From the NCBI RefSeq assembly GCF_025506355.1, contig NZ_JANZYP010000023.1, positions 46,916-110,915 on the forward strand: DNA of 64,000 nucleotides, read 5' to 3'. The position numbers were made by a program, and so were the translations under genes. Positions 7,635 through 15,966 of this stretch are shown piece after piece. Positions within the stretch are counted from its first letter, which is position 1; each line of letters opens with the position of its first letter. The stretch is from Sphaerisporangium corydalis (GTDB lineage Bacteria > Actinomycetota > Actinomycetes > Streptosporangiales > Streptosporangiaceae). The notes under the pieces were generated by a model that did no database searches, was not told the DNA's origin, and worked only from the letters and a program-made list of their open reading frames with translations.

Positions 7635-8657
7635 TCAGGCGGGCACGGGGTCGCGCCAGCTCTGGTCCGCCTGGATCCAGCCGGGGTAGCGCGGCGGGAC
7701 GCGGCCCGCCGCGTCGAGCTCGCCGAGGTCCTCGGGGGTCAGCTCCACGTCGGCCGAGGCGAGGTTGGCGGTCAGCTGCCGGGTGTTCCTGGCCCCCACG
7801 ATCACGCTGGTCACCGCGGGCCGGGTCAGCACCCAGGCCAGCGCCACCTGGGCGACGGTCGCGTCATGACGGCCGGCGACCACGCGCAGGGCGTCGACGA
7901 TGTCGTAGGCGCGCTCCTTGTCCACCGGCGGCAGATCGGCCTTGCTCCGCCGGGCGTCCCGGTCGGCCGAGCCGGCGCGGTCGAACTTCCCGGACAGGAA
8001 ACCCCCGGCCAACGGGCTGTAGACCAGCAGTCCCAGCTTCTCCTCGAGCAGCATCGGCACGAGCTCGGCCTCGATGTCCCGGCCGGCCAGGGAGTAGTAC
8101 GACTGCGAGGAGACGAAGCGCGACAGCCCGCGCAGGTCGGAGACGCCGAGCGCCTTCGACATCTGCCACGCCGCCAGGTTGGACGCGCCGATGTAGCGGA
8201 TCTTGCCCTGGCGCACCGCGTCGTCGAGCGCGGCGAGCGTCTCCGCGATCGGGGTGATCGCGTCGAAGTTATGGATCTGGTAAAGATCTATGTGGTCGGT
8301 CCGCAGCCGCCGGAGGCTGCCCTCCAGCGCGCGCGTGACGTGCAGCCGGGACAGGCCCACGTCGTTGGGGCCGGTGCCCATGCGGGCGGCGAGCTTGGTC
8401 GCCAGCACCACCTCGTCGCGCCGCGACGCCAAGATCCGCCCGAGCATGGTCTCGCATTCGCCCGCGGCGTACATGTCCGCGGTGTCGACCAGGTTCACGC
8501 CGGCGTCGAGCGCGGTGCCCACCAGGCGGCCGGCCGCTTCCAGATCGAGGCCGCCGATGATGTTCCACGGCGCGGTGTCACCTCCACCGAAGGTCATGGT
8601 GCCGAGGGCGATGCTCGAGACGAACACCCCGGTATCGCCGAGCGGGTTGAACCGCAT
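7635..8657 (-). CDS. Aldo/keto reductase
   Basis: A 340-residue TIM-barrel NADPH-dependent reductase. The catalytic tetrad is recognisable: Asp and Tyr in LVDTADMYAAG, Lys in VLATKL, and His in DLYQIHNFD. The NADP-binding C-terminal loop follows IVGARNTRQL. The substrate (an aldehyde or ketone) is not deducible. It is divergent from an AraC-type regulator whose start lies about 100 bases away, so that regulator probably controls it. Confidence 0.9.
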   Translation of the reverse strand: MRFNPLGDTGVFVSSIALGTMTFGGGDTAPWNIIGGLDLEAAGRLVGTALDAGVNLVDTADMYAAGECETMLGRILASRRDEVVLATKLAARMGTGPNDVGLSRLHVTRALEGSLRRLRTDHIDLYQIHNFDAITPIAETLAALDDAVRQGKIRYIGASNLAAWQMSKALGVSDLRGLSRFVSSQSYYSLAGRDIEAELVPMLLEEKLGLLVYSPLAGGFLSGKFDRAGSADRDARRSKADLPPVDKERAYDIVDALRVVAGRHDATVAQVALAWVLTRPAVTSVIVGARNTRQLTANLASADVELTPEDLGELDAAGRVPPRYPGWIQADQSWRDPVPA

Positions 8658-8759
8658 GTGCGTTCCTTTCTGCTGACTCGTGGTTCAACCTAGGCAGGGC
8701 ATGACGCATAATCCATGGTCAGGAGTCCAGGATCCTTCTTCGACCGTCCAGGAGGGCAC

Positions 8760-9746
8760 GTGGATCCGCTGTCCGACGTACTCGCGCTGCTGGACGTCCG
8801 CGCGGCGCTTCCGTCCCGGTTCGAGGCGACCGGGCGGTGGGCCCTGCGGTTCGAGCCCTACCAGCACCTCAAGGTCGGCGCCGTGCTGGAGGGCCACTGC
8901 TGGATCAGCTCGGAGGGAAGCGACCCCGTGCACCTGCGGGCGGGGGAGTGTTACCTGCTCGCCAGCGGGCGGTCGTTCACCTCCGCCTCCGACCTGGACA
9001 CCGAGCCGGCCGACGGCATGGCGGTGTTCGCCAGGAGCTGGCCGGACACCGTGTACCACACCGGCGCCCCCACCGGGCGGGACGATCCGGGCCGCACGGT
9101 CCTGGTCGGCGGGGCCGTGATGTTCGACGACACCACGTCCATGCTGCTGCTGGACAACCTGCCCTCGTGCGTGCGCATCGCCGCGGACAGCCACCGGGCC
9201 ACCGTGCTGCGCCCGACCCTGGAACTGCTCGGCGCGGAGACCTCGGCCGACTCGCCGGGGTCGGCCACGATGCGGGAGCAGCTGACCACCGTCCTGTTCG
9301 TCCAGGCGCTCCGCACACTGCTGTACTCGGACGCCTGGGCGGACGGGCGGCCCACGGGGTGGCTGGGCGCGCTGGGCGACCAGCACGTCGGAGCGGCGCT
9401 GACGGTGATCCACCGCGAGCCTTCTCGCCGGTGGACGGTCGCCGACCTGGCGGCCGAGGCCGGCATGTCGCGGAGCGGCTTCGCGTTGCGTTTCCGCACC
9501 CAGGTCGGCCTTACGCCGCTCGACTACCTGGCCCGGTGGCGCGTACGCTCCGCCGCGCGGGCGCTGCGGTCCACCGACCGCACGGTCGCCTCGATCGCGG
9601 CGGAGTTCGGGTACGCGTCCGAGGGCGCCTTCAGTTCCGCCTTCAAACGGGTCACCGGCCAGGCACCGACCGAGCACCGCCGCGCCCCCGAGGGGATGCC
9701 GGTCAGTCGTGGTGCGGGTCCTCGCTGGTCCATCCGGCCTGCTTGA
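8760..9746 (+). CDS. AraC-family regulator with cupin-type sensor domain
   Basis: A 328-residue regulator. Residues about 1-190 form the AraC-binding-like cupin domain (FEPYQHLKVGAVLEGHCWI, LRAGECYLLASGRSF). The last ~100 residues hold two helix-turn-helices (WTVADLAAEAGMSRSGFALRF and SIAAEFGYASEGAFSSAFKR). The GTG at 8760 is chosen as start because AGGAGG lies just before it (8750-8755); the frame is open back to 8715. It is divergent from the aldo/keto reductase, its likely target. Its 3' end overlaps the convergent CU044_5270 gene by 44 bases. Confidence 0.85.
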   Translation: MDPLSDVLALLDVRAALPSRFEATGRWALRFEPYQHLKVGAVLEGHCWISSEGSDPVHLRAGECYLLASGRSFTSASDLDTEPADGMAVFARSWPDTVYHTGAPTGRDDPGRTVLVGGAVMFDDTTSMLLLDNLPSCVRIAADSHRATVLRPTLELLGAETSADSPGSATMREQLTTVLFVQALRTLLYSDAWADGRPTGWLGALGDQHVGAALTVIHREPSRRWTVADLAAEAGMSRSGFALRFRTQVGLTPLDYLARWRVRSAARALRSTDRTVASIAAEFGYASEGAFSSAFKRVTGQAPTEHRRAPEGMPVSRGAGPRWSIRPA

Positions 9747-10980
9747 CGCTGGTCTGCATGAGCAGGGTGCCGGCGCCGAGTCCCCGGTAGGTTCCGGCGG
9801 TGATCGTCTGCTTCTCGCCGATGACGGTGTGGGTCTCCGGGTCGAAGATGATCATGTATTCGAAGGCGGCGTCGCTCTCGTCGATCATCTTGCCGTCGGC
9901 CGCGATCCCGATCCCCGCGCGGCCGTCGGAGGTCGTGACGTCCTGCCGGGAACGCACGCCCGGCAGGTCGGCCAGCACCCGGAACGCCTCGGCCCTGACC
10001 TTGGGCGACGCGGGCTGGTCGATCAGGAACACGAACCCCTGCTGCAACTTGGCGGCCGGCCCGGCCTCCTGTCCCGCGGCGCGGGGGAACAGCAGCTCCT
10101 GGAACCGGCCGGGGTCGGCGGCGATCCTCTCCTTGTCCTGCCAGTTCAGCAGGGTGGCCGGGGAGCACTTGGGGGCGGCCTCCGGCCGGGCGCAGAGCTC
10201 CTTGAGCGAACGGGCGGCCTGCCGCTTGTCCTCCGGTGAGGCCTTCTCCTGCCGCCAGTCGCCCTCGCCGGTGGTGTAGGTGACGAAGTCCTCGTTGTTG
10301 CGGACCTTGAACGAGGAGGGGGAACCCGCCGACTCCCAGGCGGCCTTGTCCCGGTCGGTCAGGGGGTGGGCGGGCAGGTCACGCTGGAAGGTGACGTCGG
10401 TGTCGCCGGCCGAGGGGGAGCGCCATCCGTCGAACTCGCTGGGAGCCAGGATGGTGTAGCTGGCGGGCCCCTCGACGGTGCCGGTGGAGCCACCGACCGT
10501 GTGCAGCCGCCAGAACCGGCCCTCCGGCTCGGCCGCCGCCGTCCGTGCCGCCGCCAGCAGGATCGTCCGGGCCGTCGGCTGCCCGGAGGCGGTCGACAGG
10601 GCCACCGGCGGGGCGGGAACGGTGACCGGGCCGTCACCGGAGCCGGAGCCGGTGATCGTGATCGCCACCGCGGCGATCGCGGCCGCGGCGGCGAGCCCCA
10701 CCGGCACGGTCCCCCGCCGCCACCCGCGAACACGCAGGACCGGCACGTCGGCCCAGTCGCGCCCGCCACGACCGTTACCGCCACGACCGCGCCCTCCACG
10801 ACCGTGCTCATCCCCGCCTCGGCCGTGGCCGCCAGGACCGCCAGAAACGCGGCTTCCGGCGGTCTCGGCGGTCACGCCGGTCTCGGCGGCGAGCCGGGCG
10901 CGGACGCGGGCCCTGAGCCCGTCGTCGGGGGCGATCCGGCCGTAGGCCTCGCGCACCATCTTCAGATCGTCCATGGTCAT
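9703..10980 (-). CDS. CU044_5270 family membrane-anchored protein
   Basis: A 425-residue protein with a cytosolic N-terminal segment, a Gly/Arg-rich linker (about residues 45-75), one transmembrane helix (VGLAAAAAIAAVAITITGSG, about residues 95-115) and a large extracytoplasmic part. It matches the actinobacterial CU044_5270 family by architecture and by the ILLAAARTAAAEP and FWRLHTVGG motifs. Its ATG overlaps the stop of the ECF sigma gene (10977-10980), so the two are co-translated. In this arrangement the membrane protein probably acts as a zinc-independent anti-sigma-like sensor; that role is inferred, not proven for the family. Confidence 0.8.
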   Translation of the reverse strand: MTMDDLKMVREAYGRIAPDDGLRARVRARLAAETGVTAETAGSRVSGGPGGHGRGGDEHGRGGRGRGGNGRGGRDWADVPVLRVRGWRRGTVPVGLAAAAAIAAVAITITGSGSGDGPVTVPAPPVALSTASGQPTARTILLAAARTAAAEPEGRFWRLHTVGGSTGTVEGPASYTILAPSEFDGWRSPSAGDTDVTFQRDLPAHPLTDRDKAAWESAGSPSSFKVRNNEDFVTYTTGEGDWRQEKASPEDKRQAARSLKELCARPEAAPKCSPATLLNWQDKERIAADPGRFQELLFPRAAGQEAGPAAKLQQGFVFLIDQPASPKVRAEAFRVLADLPGVRSRQDVTTSDGRAGIGIAADGKMIDESDAAFEYMIIFDPETHTVIGEKQTITAGTYRGLGAGTLLMQTSVKQAGWTSEDPHHD

Positions 10981-11597
10981 GCCTCTCGGGGAAGGTCGAG
11001 GTGGGTGCGGTACATCGGATTGGTGTCGCCGAGCACGGCGCGCACCTTCTTCCTGGCGCGGTTCAGCCGGGATCCGACCGTCCCGTAGGGGATGTCCAGC
11101 GCGGCGGCGATCTCCTGGTGGGTCAGCCCGGCCAGCGCCACCAGCAGCAGCACGTCCCGGTCCCGCTCACTCAGCGAGGCGATCGCCCTGGCCAGCTCCG
11201 GGCGCAGCCGCTGCGCGGTCACGGCGGACAGCACCTGGTTCTCCGGGCTCTCGGCGGGGGGCTGCGGCGCCTGCCGGCCCATCGCCCGCAGCGCCCGCAC
11301 CTCCACCCGCCGCTGCCTGCTGACGCGGTGGGTGGCGATCCCGTACAGCCACGCCCGCACCCCGCCCTGTTCGGCGTCGTACCGCGACCGGTTCCGGAAC
11401 GCGGACAGGAACACGTCCGCCACCACGTCCTCGGCCGCGCCCGCCCCCAGCCGGGCGGCAACATATCGGTGGATCTCCGCGAAGTACGCCTCGAACACCA
11501 CCGCGAACCGTTCCGGCTCGGCGAGCGAGAGCCGCACCTCGGCGGCCTCGTCCACCCCCGGCCCGGCGGTCATACAGGAGTCCTGGTCATCGGTCAC
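10977..11597 (-). CDS. RNA polymerase ECF sigma factor coupled to CU044_5270 protein
   Basis: A 206-residue ECF sigma factor. Region 2 is at about residues 30-95 (FEAYFAEIHRYVAARL, AEDVVADVFLSAFRNRSRYD, GVRAWLYGIATHRV). Region 4 is at about 135-190 (LSERDRDVLLLVALAGLTHQEIAAALDIPYGTVGSRLNRARKKVR). An N-terminal extension of about 20 residues precedes region 2. The stop overlaps the ATG of the downstream membrane protein as ATGA, the usual sigma/anti-sigma-like coupling. Such ECF/CU044_5270 pairs occur many times per genome in Streptosporangiales. Confidence 0.92.
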   Translation of the reverse strand: MTDDQDSCMTAGPGVDEAAEVRLSLAEPERFAVVFEAYFAEIHRYVAARLGAGAAEDVVADVFLSAFRNRSRYDAEQGGVRAWLYGIATHRVSRQRRVEVRALRAMGRQAPQPPAESPENQVLSAVTAQRLRPELARAIASLSERDRDVLLLVALAGLTHQEIAAALDIPYGTVGSRLNRARKKVRAVLGDTNPMYRTHLDLPREA

Positions 11598-11757
11598 CTC
11601 TCGGCAGGACGAAAGCGGTCACCGGGTATAGCCCGCACCCCGCGACCGCTTTCACGCCCGCCACCGCACGACCGTCCCCGCCACCTGCACGCGACCAGCA
11701 TGCCACCACGTCCGCCCAGGTCAGAGCGGCGGAAGGAGGACGGTCAGTCGTTCTTGA

Positions 11758-11930
11758 GCCGGCCACGACGGTGTGATCATCCCCGGAGGTCACGGCCCGA
11801 TGCAGGACCTGGCCGTCGACGCCGACGTCGCCCGAATTCTCACGGCCCTGCTGCGGACCCCACGAAGGTGGTGGCCTCGCTGTGCCACGGCCCGGCCGCC
11901 TTCTTGTCCGCGTTCGCCGCCCGCGCCTGA
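11758..11930 (+). pseudogene. Frameshifted remnant of a DJ-1/PfpI family gene
   Basis: Two adjoining reading frames together encode a recognisable piece of a DJ-1/PfpI protein. From 11758 one frame reads AGHDGVIIPGGHGPM then QDLAVDADVARILTALL. After a frameshift near 11855 the next frame reads PTKVVASLCHGPAAFLSA, with the nucleophile-elbow Cys-His-Gly-Pro, and stops at 11930. The N-terminal ~90 residues and the part after the elbow are absent, and a stop codon precedes the fragment. It is therefore a decayed, non-functional remnant, not a gene. Together with the sequence around it (11598-12041) this is otherwise gene-free. Confidence 0.8.
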
Positions 11931-12041
11931 CCGGCCGTCCCCGCGTTCCGCGGACCGGAAGGGCGCCGGTAACGTGCGGTCCATGACAGCGTGTGGTCCT
12001 CCCCGCATCCCCGCAGGCCTCGCGGCCGTCCGCCCGGCGAC

Positions 12042-13394
12042 GTGACCGGCGCCCGCCCCCGGGGGTTCTTCGCCGGCCGCACGATCACCGGCCTCGCGCG
12101 TGACCTGGACGCGGGCGTCCTGTCCGCCGCCGAACTGGTCGAGCACGCCCTGGACGCGATCGTCGCGCTCGACCAGGCGCTCAACGCCTTCGTGACCGTC
12201 GACGCGGGCGGAGCGCGCCTGGCCGCCCGCCGGGCGGACGCCGAACGCGCGGCCGGCACCCACCGGGGGCCGCTGCACGGGATCCCCGTCGCGGTGAAGG
12301 ACATCATCGACACCGCGGGCCTGGCGACCCGGATGGGCTCCGCGCACTTCGCCGACCACGTCCCCGCCCAGGACGCCACCTGCGTGCGGCGGCTGCGCGA
12401 AGCCGGCGCGATCATCGTGGGCAAGACCACCACCCACGAGTTCGCGTACGGCCCCACCGGCGACCGGTCGCACAACGGGCCCTCACGCAACCCGCACGAC
12501 CCCGCGCGGATGACCGGCGGGTCCAGCGGCGGCAGCGCGGCGGCCGTGGCGGCGGGCATGGTCCCCCTCGCGGTCGGCACCGACACCGGCGGTTCGGTGC
12601 GCATCCCGGCGGCGCTCTGCGGCGTCGTCGGCTTCAAGCCCGCGTTCGGCGCGGTGCCGGTGGACGGGGTCTTCCCGCTCGCGTCCTCACTCGACCACGT
12701 GGGGGTGCTCGCCGGCACGGCCGAGGACTGCGCCCTGGCCTTCCACGTCCTGTCCGGCCGCCCGCAGGGCCCCGCCGCCGCCGAGGCGGACGACGAGGGG
12801 GACGCGGGCGCGCCCCGGGTCGGCTGGCTGGCCTCCGACGCGGCCACCCTCGCCGACCCGATGGTCAGCGGCCTGGTCAGGGCCGCGTTCCCCGGCAGCG
12901 ACGAGATCCCGTTCTCCGGTGTCTCCGAGCTGTTCGGGACCTACGCCGCGATCCAGGGCAGCGAGGCGTACGCCGTGCACGCCGACCGGGTCGCGCGGGC
13001 CCCCGAGCTGTTCGACCCCGAGGTGCTGCGACGGCTGCGCCACGCCAGCGCGGTGCCCGGCTGGCGGTACGTCCGCGCGCTGGAGGCCCGCGCGTCCTTC
13101 CGGCGGCACGCCGCCGGGCTCCTCGGCCGGTACGACCTGCTGGCGCTGCCGTCCGTCGCCGTCGCGGCCCCGCCGATCGACGCGCGCGACCTCGACCTCG
13201 GCGGCGTCCAGGTCAAGGTCCGCGACGTCCTGCTCGCCCTCACCAGCCCCTGGAACCTCGCCGGCCTGCCCGCGCTGAGCGTCCCCGCCGGGACGGTCGG
13301 CGGCCTGCCGGTGGGCGCCCAGCTCGTCTGCGCCCCCGGGCGTGAGAGGACGCTCTTCGCCTACGCCGACCGCCTGCGGGCCCGCCTCGGCTGA
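12042..13394 (+). CDS. Amidase signature family hydrolase
   Basis: About 450 residues of the amidase signature family. The Ser-cisSer-Lys triad is visible: lysine in GIPVAVKDIID, cis-serine in GGSSGGSAAAVAAG, and nucleophile serine in GTDTGGSVRIPAALCG. It is a cytosolic hydrolase of amides; substrate specificity within the family is too broad to assign (indoleacetamide, allophanate and many others). It is not GatA: the C-terminal part is short and there is no gatB/gatC nearby. The GTG at 12042 is taken as start; an in-frame GTG at 11991 would add a poorly conserved arginine/proline-rich stretch. Confidence 0.88.
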   Translation: MTGARPRGFFAGRTITGLARDLDAGVLSAAELVEHALDAIVALDQALNAFVTVDAGGARLAARRADAERAAGTHRGPLHGIPVAVKDIIDTAGLATRMGSAHFADHVPAQDATCVRRLREAGAIIVGKTTTHEFAYGPTGDRSHNGPSRNPHDPARMTGGSSGGSAAAVAAGMVPLAVGTDTGGSVRIPAALCGVVGFKPAFGAVPVDGVFPLASSLDHVGVLAGTAEDCALAFHVLSGRPQGPAAAEADDEGDAGAPRVGWLASDAATLADPMVSGLVRAAFPGSDEIPFSGVSELFGTYAAIQGSEAYAVHADRVARAPELFDPEVLRRLRHASAVPGWRYVRALEARASFRRHAAGLLGRYDLLALPSVAVAAPPIDARDLDLGGVQVKVRDVLLALTSPWNLAGLPALSVPAGTVGGLPVGAQLVCAPGRERTLFAYADRLRARLG

Positions 13395-13397
13395 GGG

Positions 13398-14312
13398 TCA
13401 GACGCTCTCGGTCGTACCGGGCCCTCCGAGTTGTGCGAGCTTGTCCGGGTTCGCGATGAGGTAGACGGTCTGCACGAGACCGCCGGACAGCAGCAGCGAG
13501 ATCACCGTGATGGGCTTCCCGTCGAGGGTCACGATGGCCGCGGGGCCGCCGTTCACCTCGGCCGTCCGCACCTCGTAGACCATCGTGCCGGGGAGGCCGA
13601 GCGAGGCCAGGAAACGGAGCACCCCGCTCTCGGAGGCGGCGGCGTCGAGGAACCGCGCGACCTTGCCCGCCCCCTCGATGACGCGGACCGGCGCCCTGGC
13701 CTTGCCGCCGCCGTCGGCGACCAGCCGGACGTTCTGGGCGAGCAGCTCCAGCAGCCCGTCCACGTCCCCGCCGGAGCACGCGCCGATGAAGCGCTCGGTC
13801 ACCTTCCGGCGTTCGGCCCGGTCCACGTCGAAGCGGGGCCTGCGCTCGTGCACGTGGTCGCGCGCCCGCCGGGCGAGCTGCCGCGTCGCGGGCTCCGCGC
13901 GGCCGATCACCTCGCCGATCTCGACGTACGACATGCCGAACGCCTCGCGCAGGACGAAGACCGCCCGCTCCAGCGGGGACAGGGTCTCAAGGACGACCAG
14001 CAGGGCGAGGTCGACGGAGTCGGCCAGCTCGACGTGCTCGGCGAGGCCGGGTTCGGTGCTGATCGGCTCGGGCAGCCACGGCCCGACGTACGCCTCGCGG
14101 CGGGCCTTCACCTTCCTCAGGCGGTCGATGGCCAGCCGGCTGGTCACCCTGATCAGGTAGGCCCTCGGGTCCTCGACGCGGGAGGCGTCGACCTCCGACC
14201 AGCGCAGCCACGCCTCCTGCACCACGTCCTCGGCGTCGGCGGCGCTCCCGAGGATCCGGTAGGCGACGCCGGCCAGGACCCGGCGGCTCTCCTCGAAGAT
14301 TTCTACGGACAT
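13398..14312 (-). CDS. SigJ-type ECF sigma factor with C-terminal SnoaL-like domain
   Basis: A 304-residue sigma factor starting at MSVEIFEESRRVL. Region 2 (AYRILGSAADAEDVVQEAWLRW) and region 4 (LSPLERAVFVLREAFGMSYVEIGEVIGR) are followed by a ~120-residue SnoaL/NTF2-like domain (FIGACSGGDVDGLLELLAQNVRL to the end). This is the ECF41/SigJ architecture, where the C-terminal domain acts as an in-cis regulator. The family motif DGGGKARAP near the domain junction is present. These sigma factors usually sit next to a carboxymuconolactone decarboxylase or oxidoreductase target; none is adjacent here. It is convergent with the amidase. Confidence 0.9.
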   Translation of the reverse strand: MSVEIFEESRRVLAGVAYRILGSAADAEDVVQEAWLRWSEVDASRVEDPRAYLIRVTSRLAIDRLRKVKARREAYVGPWLPEPISTEPGLAEHVELADSVDLALLVVLETLSPLERAVFVLREAFGMSYVEIGEVIGRAEPATRQLARRARDHVHERRPRFDVDRAERRKVTERFIGACSGGDVDGLLELLAQNVRLVADGGGKARAPVRVIEGAGKVARFLDAAASESGVLRFLASLGLPGTMVYEVRTAEVNGGPAAIVTLDGKPITVISLLLSGGLVQTVYLIANPDKLAQLGGPGTTESV

Positions 14313-14468
14313 GTTCCACCAGACGGTTCGGCACCCCTCCGACGTGACATGGCGGTCCCCCTGACTTCCGGAGGGGCGCCCGTGCGGTGATCGCCGCCAC
14401 CGGCGCCCGGGGTCATATCTGGTTTCCACGCGGTGGCCAGATTCCTATAGACTGTCGGCGCATCGCAA

Positions 14469-14541
14469 GGGGCTATGGCGCAGCTGGTAGCGCGCCTCCA
14501 TGGCATGGAGGAGGTCTGGGGTTCGAATCCCCATAGCTCCA
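14469..14541 (+). tRNA. tRNA-Ala (anticodon GGC), copy 1
   Basis: A complete 73-base cloverleaf: seven-pair acceptor stem (GGGGCTA with TAGCTCC, one G-U pair), D arm GCGC/GCGC, anticodon stem CCTCC/GGAGG with loop ATGGCAT giving anticodon GGC, variable AGGTC, T arm TGGGG-TTCGAAT-CCCCA, discriminator A. CCA is not encoded. A TATAGACT element just upstream (14445-14452) may be its -10. It is identical to the second copy at 21460. Confidence 0.97.
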
Positions 14542-14589
14542 CAGAACGGCCCAGACCGGGAATCCGACCGGGGGAGGCCGGGCACGATC

Positions 14590-15150
14590 GTGGAACGTAG
14601 AACGCCGAAGGTGCTGGTCCGGCGGGCGCTGCCGACCGAGCCGGGCGTGCGGGCCTCGGCGTCGCTGTTCGTGACCGAGGCCGAGAGCCAGGGGATTCGT
14701 GCCGGTCGCCGCATGCTCGGCGTCGGTCCAGAACCCGCAAGCGAGCACATCGCCTCGGCCCTGCGCGTGGAACCCGGCACGGACGTGCTGGCGCGGCGCA
14801 AGCTCCTGACGGCCGATGACGTGCCCGTCCGCGTCGCCACCAGCTTCTTCCGCCTCGACCTGTTCGGCGGGACCCCATTGTGCGCCCCCGACTTCGTCCG
14901 GCCCAGCCTGCAGGCCGGCATCGCGGCCCTCGGCTTCCGCTTCGGCCACGCCGAGGAGGTCCTGCTCGCGCGCCGGCCGACGGCGTTCGAGGCCGAGACG
15001 CTGTGGCTCGACCCGGGGGAGTGGGTCGTCCAGATCGTGCGGGCGGGGTACGCCGCCGACGACACCCCGGTCCACGTCCTGGAGACCGTCTGCGCCGCGT
15101 CGCGGCACGTGTTCCCGATCAGCCAGGTGACCGGCGCCGACGAGTTCTGA
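14590..15150 (+). CDS. UTRA-domain protein lacking the GntR DNA-binding domain
   Basis: A 186-residue protein that is essentially only the UTRA effector-binding domain of GntR/HutC regulators (LGVGPEPASEHIASALRVEPGT, RRKLLTADDVPVRVATSFF, then ETLWLDPGEWVVQIVRAGYA). The winged helix that should precede it is missing: the space is occupied by tRNA-Ala, which ends 48 bases upstream. Either it is a genuine ligand-binding-only protein or it is a regulator truncated when the tRNA came to lie here. The GTG at 14590 is the most plausible start; no strong ribosome-binding site is visible. Confidence 0.65.
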   Translation: MERRTPKVLVRRALPTEPGVRASASLFVTEAESQGIRAGRRMLGVGPEPASEHIASALRVEPGTDVLARRKLLTADDVPVRVATSFFRLDLFGGTPLCAPDFVRPSLQAGIAALGFRFGHAEEVLLARRPTAFEAETLWLDPGEWVVQIVRAGYAADDTPVHVLETVCAASRHVFPISQVTGADEF

Positions 15151-15236
15151 CCGCCGCAGGGACGGCCGCGACCAAGGCCCGGCACGGCCGGGCGGGTGGG
15201 GGTACCGGGATCAGGCAGGCGCGTGACGAGGCCGCC

Positions 15237-15494
15237 GGGGTCGGCGGTCCGCTCGGCGTATCCGGCTCCCACCAGCTCGGCGACGATCTTCGAGGCGCCC
15301 TGCTGGGTCATGCCCAGCCGCGCGGCCAGCTCGCTGATCGGGGGCTCGGCGCCGATGAGGTGCTGGAAGACGTACCCGTGCGAGAACCGCAGGCCGGTGA
15401 AGCCGGCGGTCTCCAGGTCGCGCTGGACGGGCGAGGCGGCGCCGAACCCGACGAACAGCGCGAGGGTGCCGAGGTCGAGATCGGCCGGCTCCAC
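15237..15494 (-). pseudogene. MarR-family regulator, 3'-truncated
   Basis: From a GTG at 15494 about 86 residues read as the first half of a MarR regulator: FSHGYVFQHLIGAEPPISEL, then ARLGMTQQGASKIVAELVGAGYAERTADP, a winged helix up to the wing. After that the homology stops and the frame continues as arginine/proline-rich noise through the UTRA gene. The second half of the wing and the C-terminal dimer helix are missing, so this looks like a broken gene. Its start is only five bases from the start of the opposite NTF2-like gene, leaving no room for promoters. Confidence 0.6.
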
Positions 15495-15498
15495 GTCG

Positions 15499-15891
15499 GT
15501 GCGGGCGGCCCGCCGCTACCACGACGCCGTCTCGCGGGGTGTCACCGGAGACGCGCTCGCGGAGTTCTTCACCCCCGATCTCGTGCACCACGAGCTGCCG
15601 AACGCGCTGATCCCCGGCGGCCTGGTCCGCGACCTGGAAGGGATACTGAAGGCGGCCGACCGGGGCCGCCGCGTGATCGAACGCCAGAGCTTCGAGGTGC
15701 TCAGGGTGGTGGCCGAGGGCGACCGTGTCGCGCTGGAGGTGTCGTGGTCGGGCGTGCTCGCCGTGCCGCTCGGCGACCTGCCGGCCGGGCACACGCTCCG
15801 CGCCCATGTGGCGACCTTCCTCGACGTCCGGGACGGCCGGATCGCCGGGCAGCGCAACTACGACTGCTACGACCCGATGAAAGCGGTGTGA
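15499..15891 (+). CDS. SnoaL/NTF2-like domain protein
   Basis: About 130 residues: RRYHDAVSRGVTGDALAEFF, PDLVHHELPNALIPGG, then VALEVSWSGVLAVPLGDLPAGH, LRAHVATFLDVRDGRI and RNYDCYDP. This is the curved-sheet NTF2/SnoaL fold (ester cyclase or isomerase-like, or non-enzymatic). The GTG at 15499 fits where family members normally begin. The gene lies back to back with the broken MarR gene. The substrate is unknown. Confidence 0.75.
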   Translation: MRAARRYHDAVSRGVTGDALAEFFTPDLVHHELPNALIPGGLVRDLEGILKAADRGRRVIERQSFEVLRVVAEGDRVALEVSWSGVLAVPLGDLPAGHTLRAHVATFLDVRDGRIAGQRNYDCYDPMKAV

Positions 15892-15951
15892 GACGGCGGT
15901 CGCCGGACCTCGGGGAAGCTTGGAAACGGGTCGACCGGAGGCCCGCCGCTT

Positions 15952-15964
15952 GGGACACTGTCCC
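15952..15964. promoter_or_regulatory. Perfect 13-bp palindrome at the acetyltransferase start
   Basis: GGGACA and TGTCCC around a single C, ending two bases before the ATG of the acetyltransferase gene at 15967. Its position over the probable transcription or translation start makes it a candidate operator; the regulator is unknown. Confidence 0.4.
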
Positions 15965-15966
15965 GC

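Noticed and set aside
14445..15494. A 349-residue minus-strand protein covering the tRNA and the UTRA gene
   Set aside because: Only its first ~86 residues look like MarR; the rest is antisense to the UTRA gene and to tRNA-Ala.
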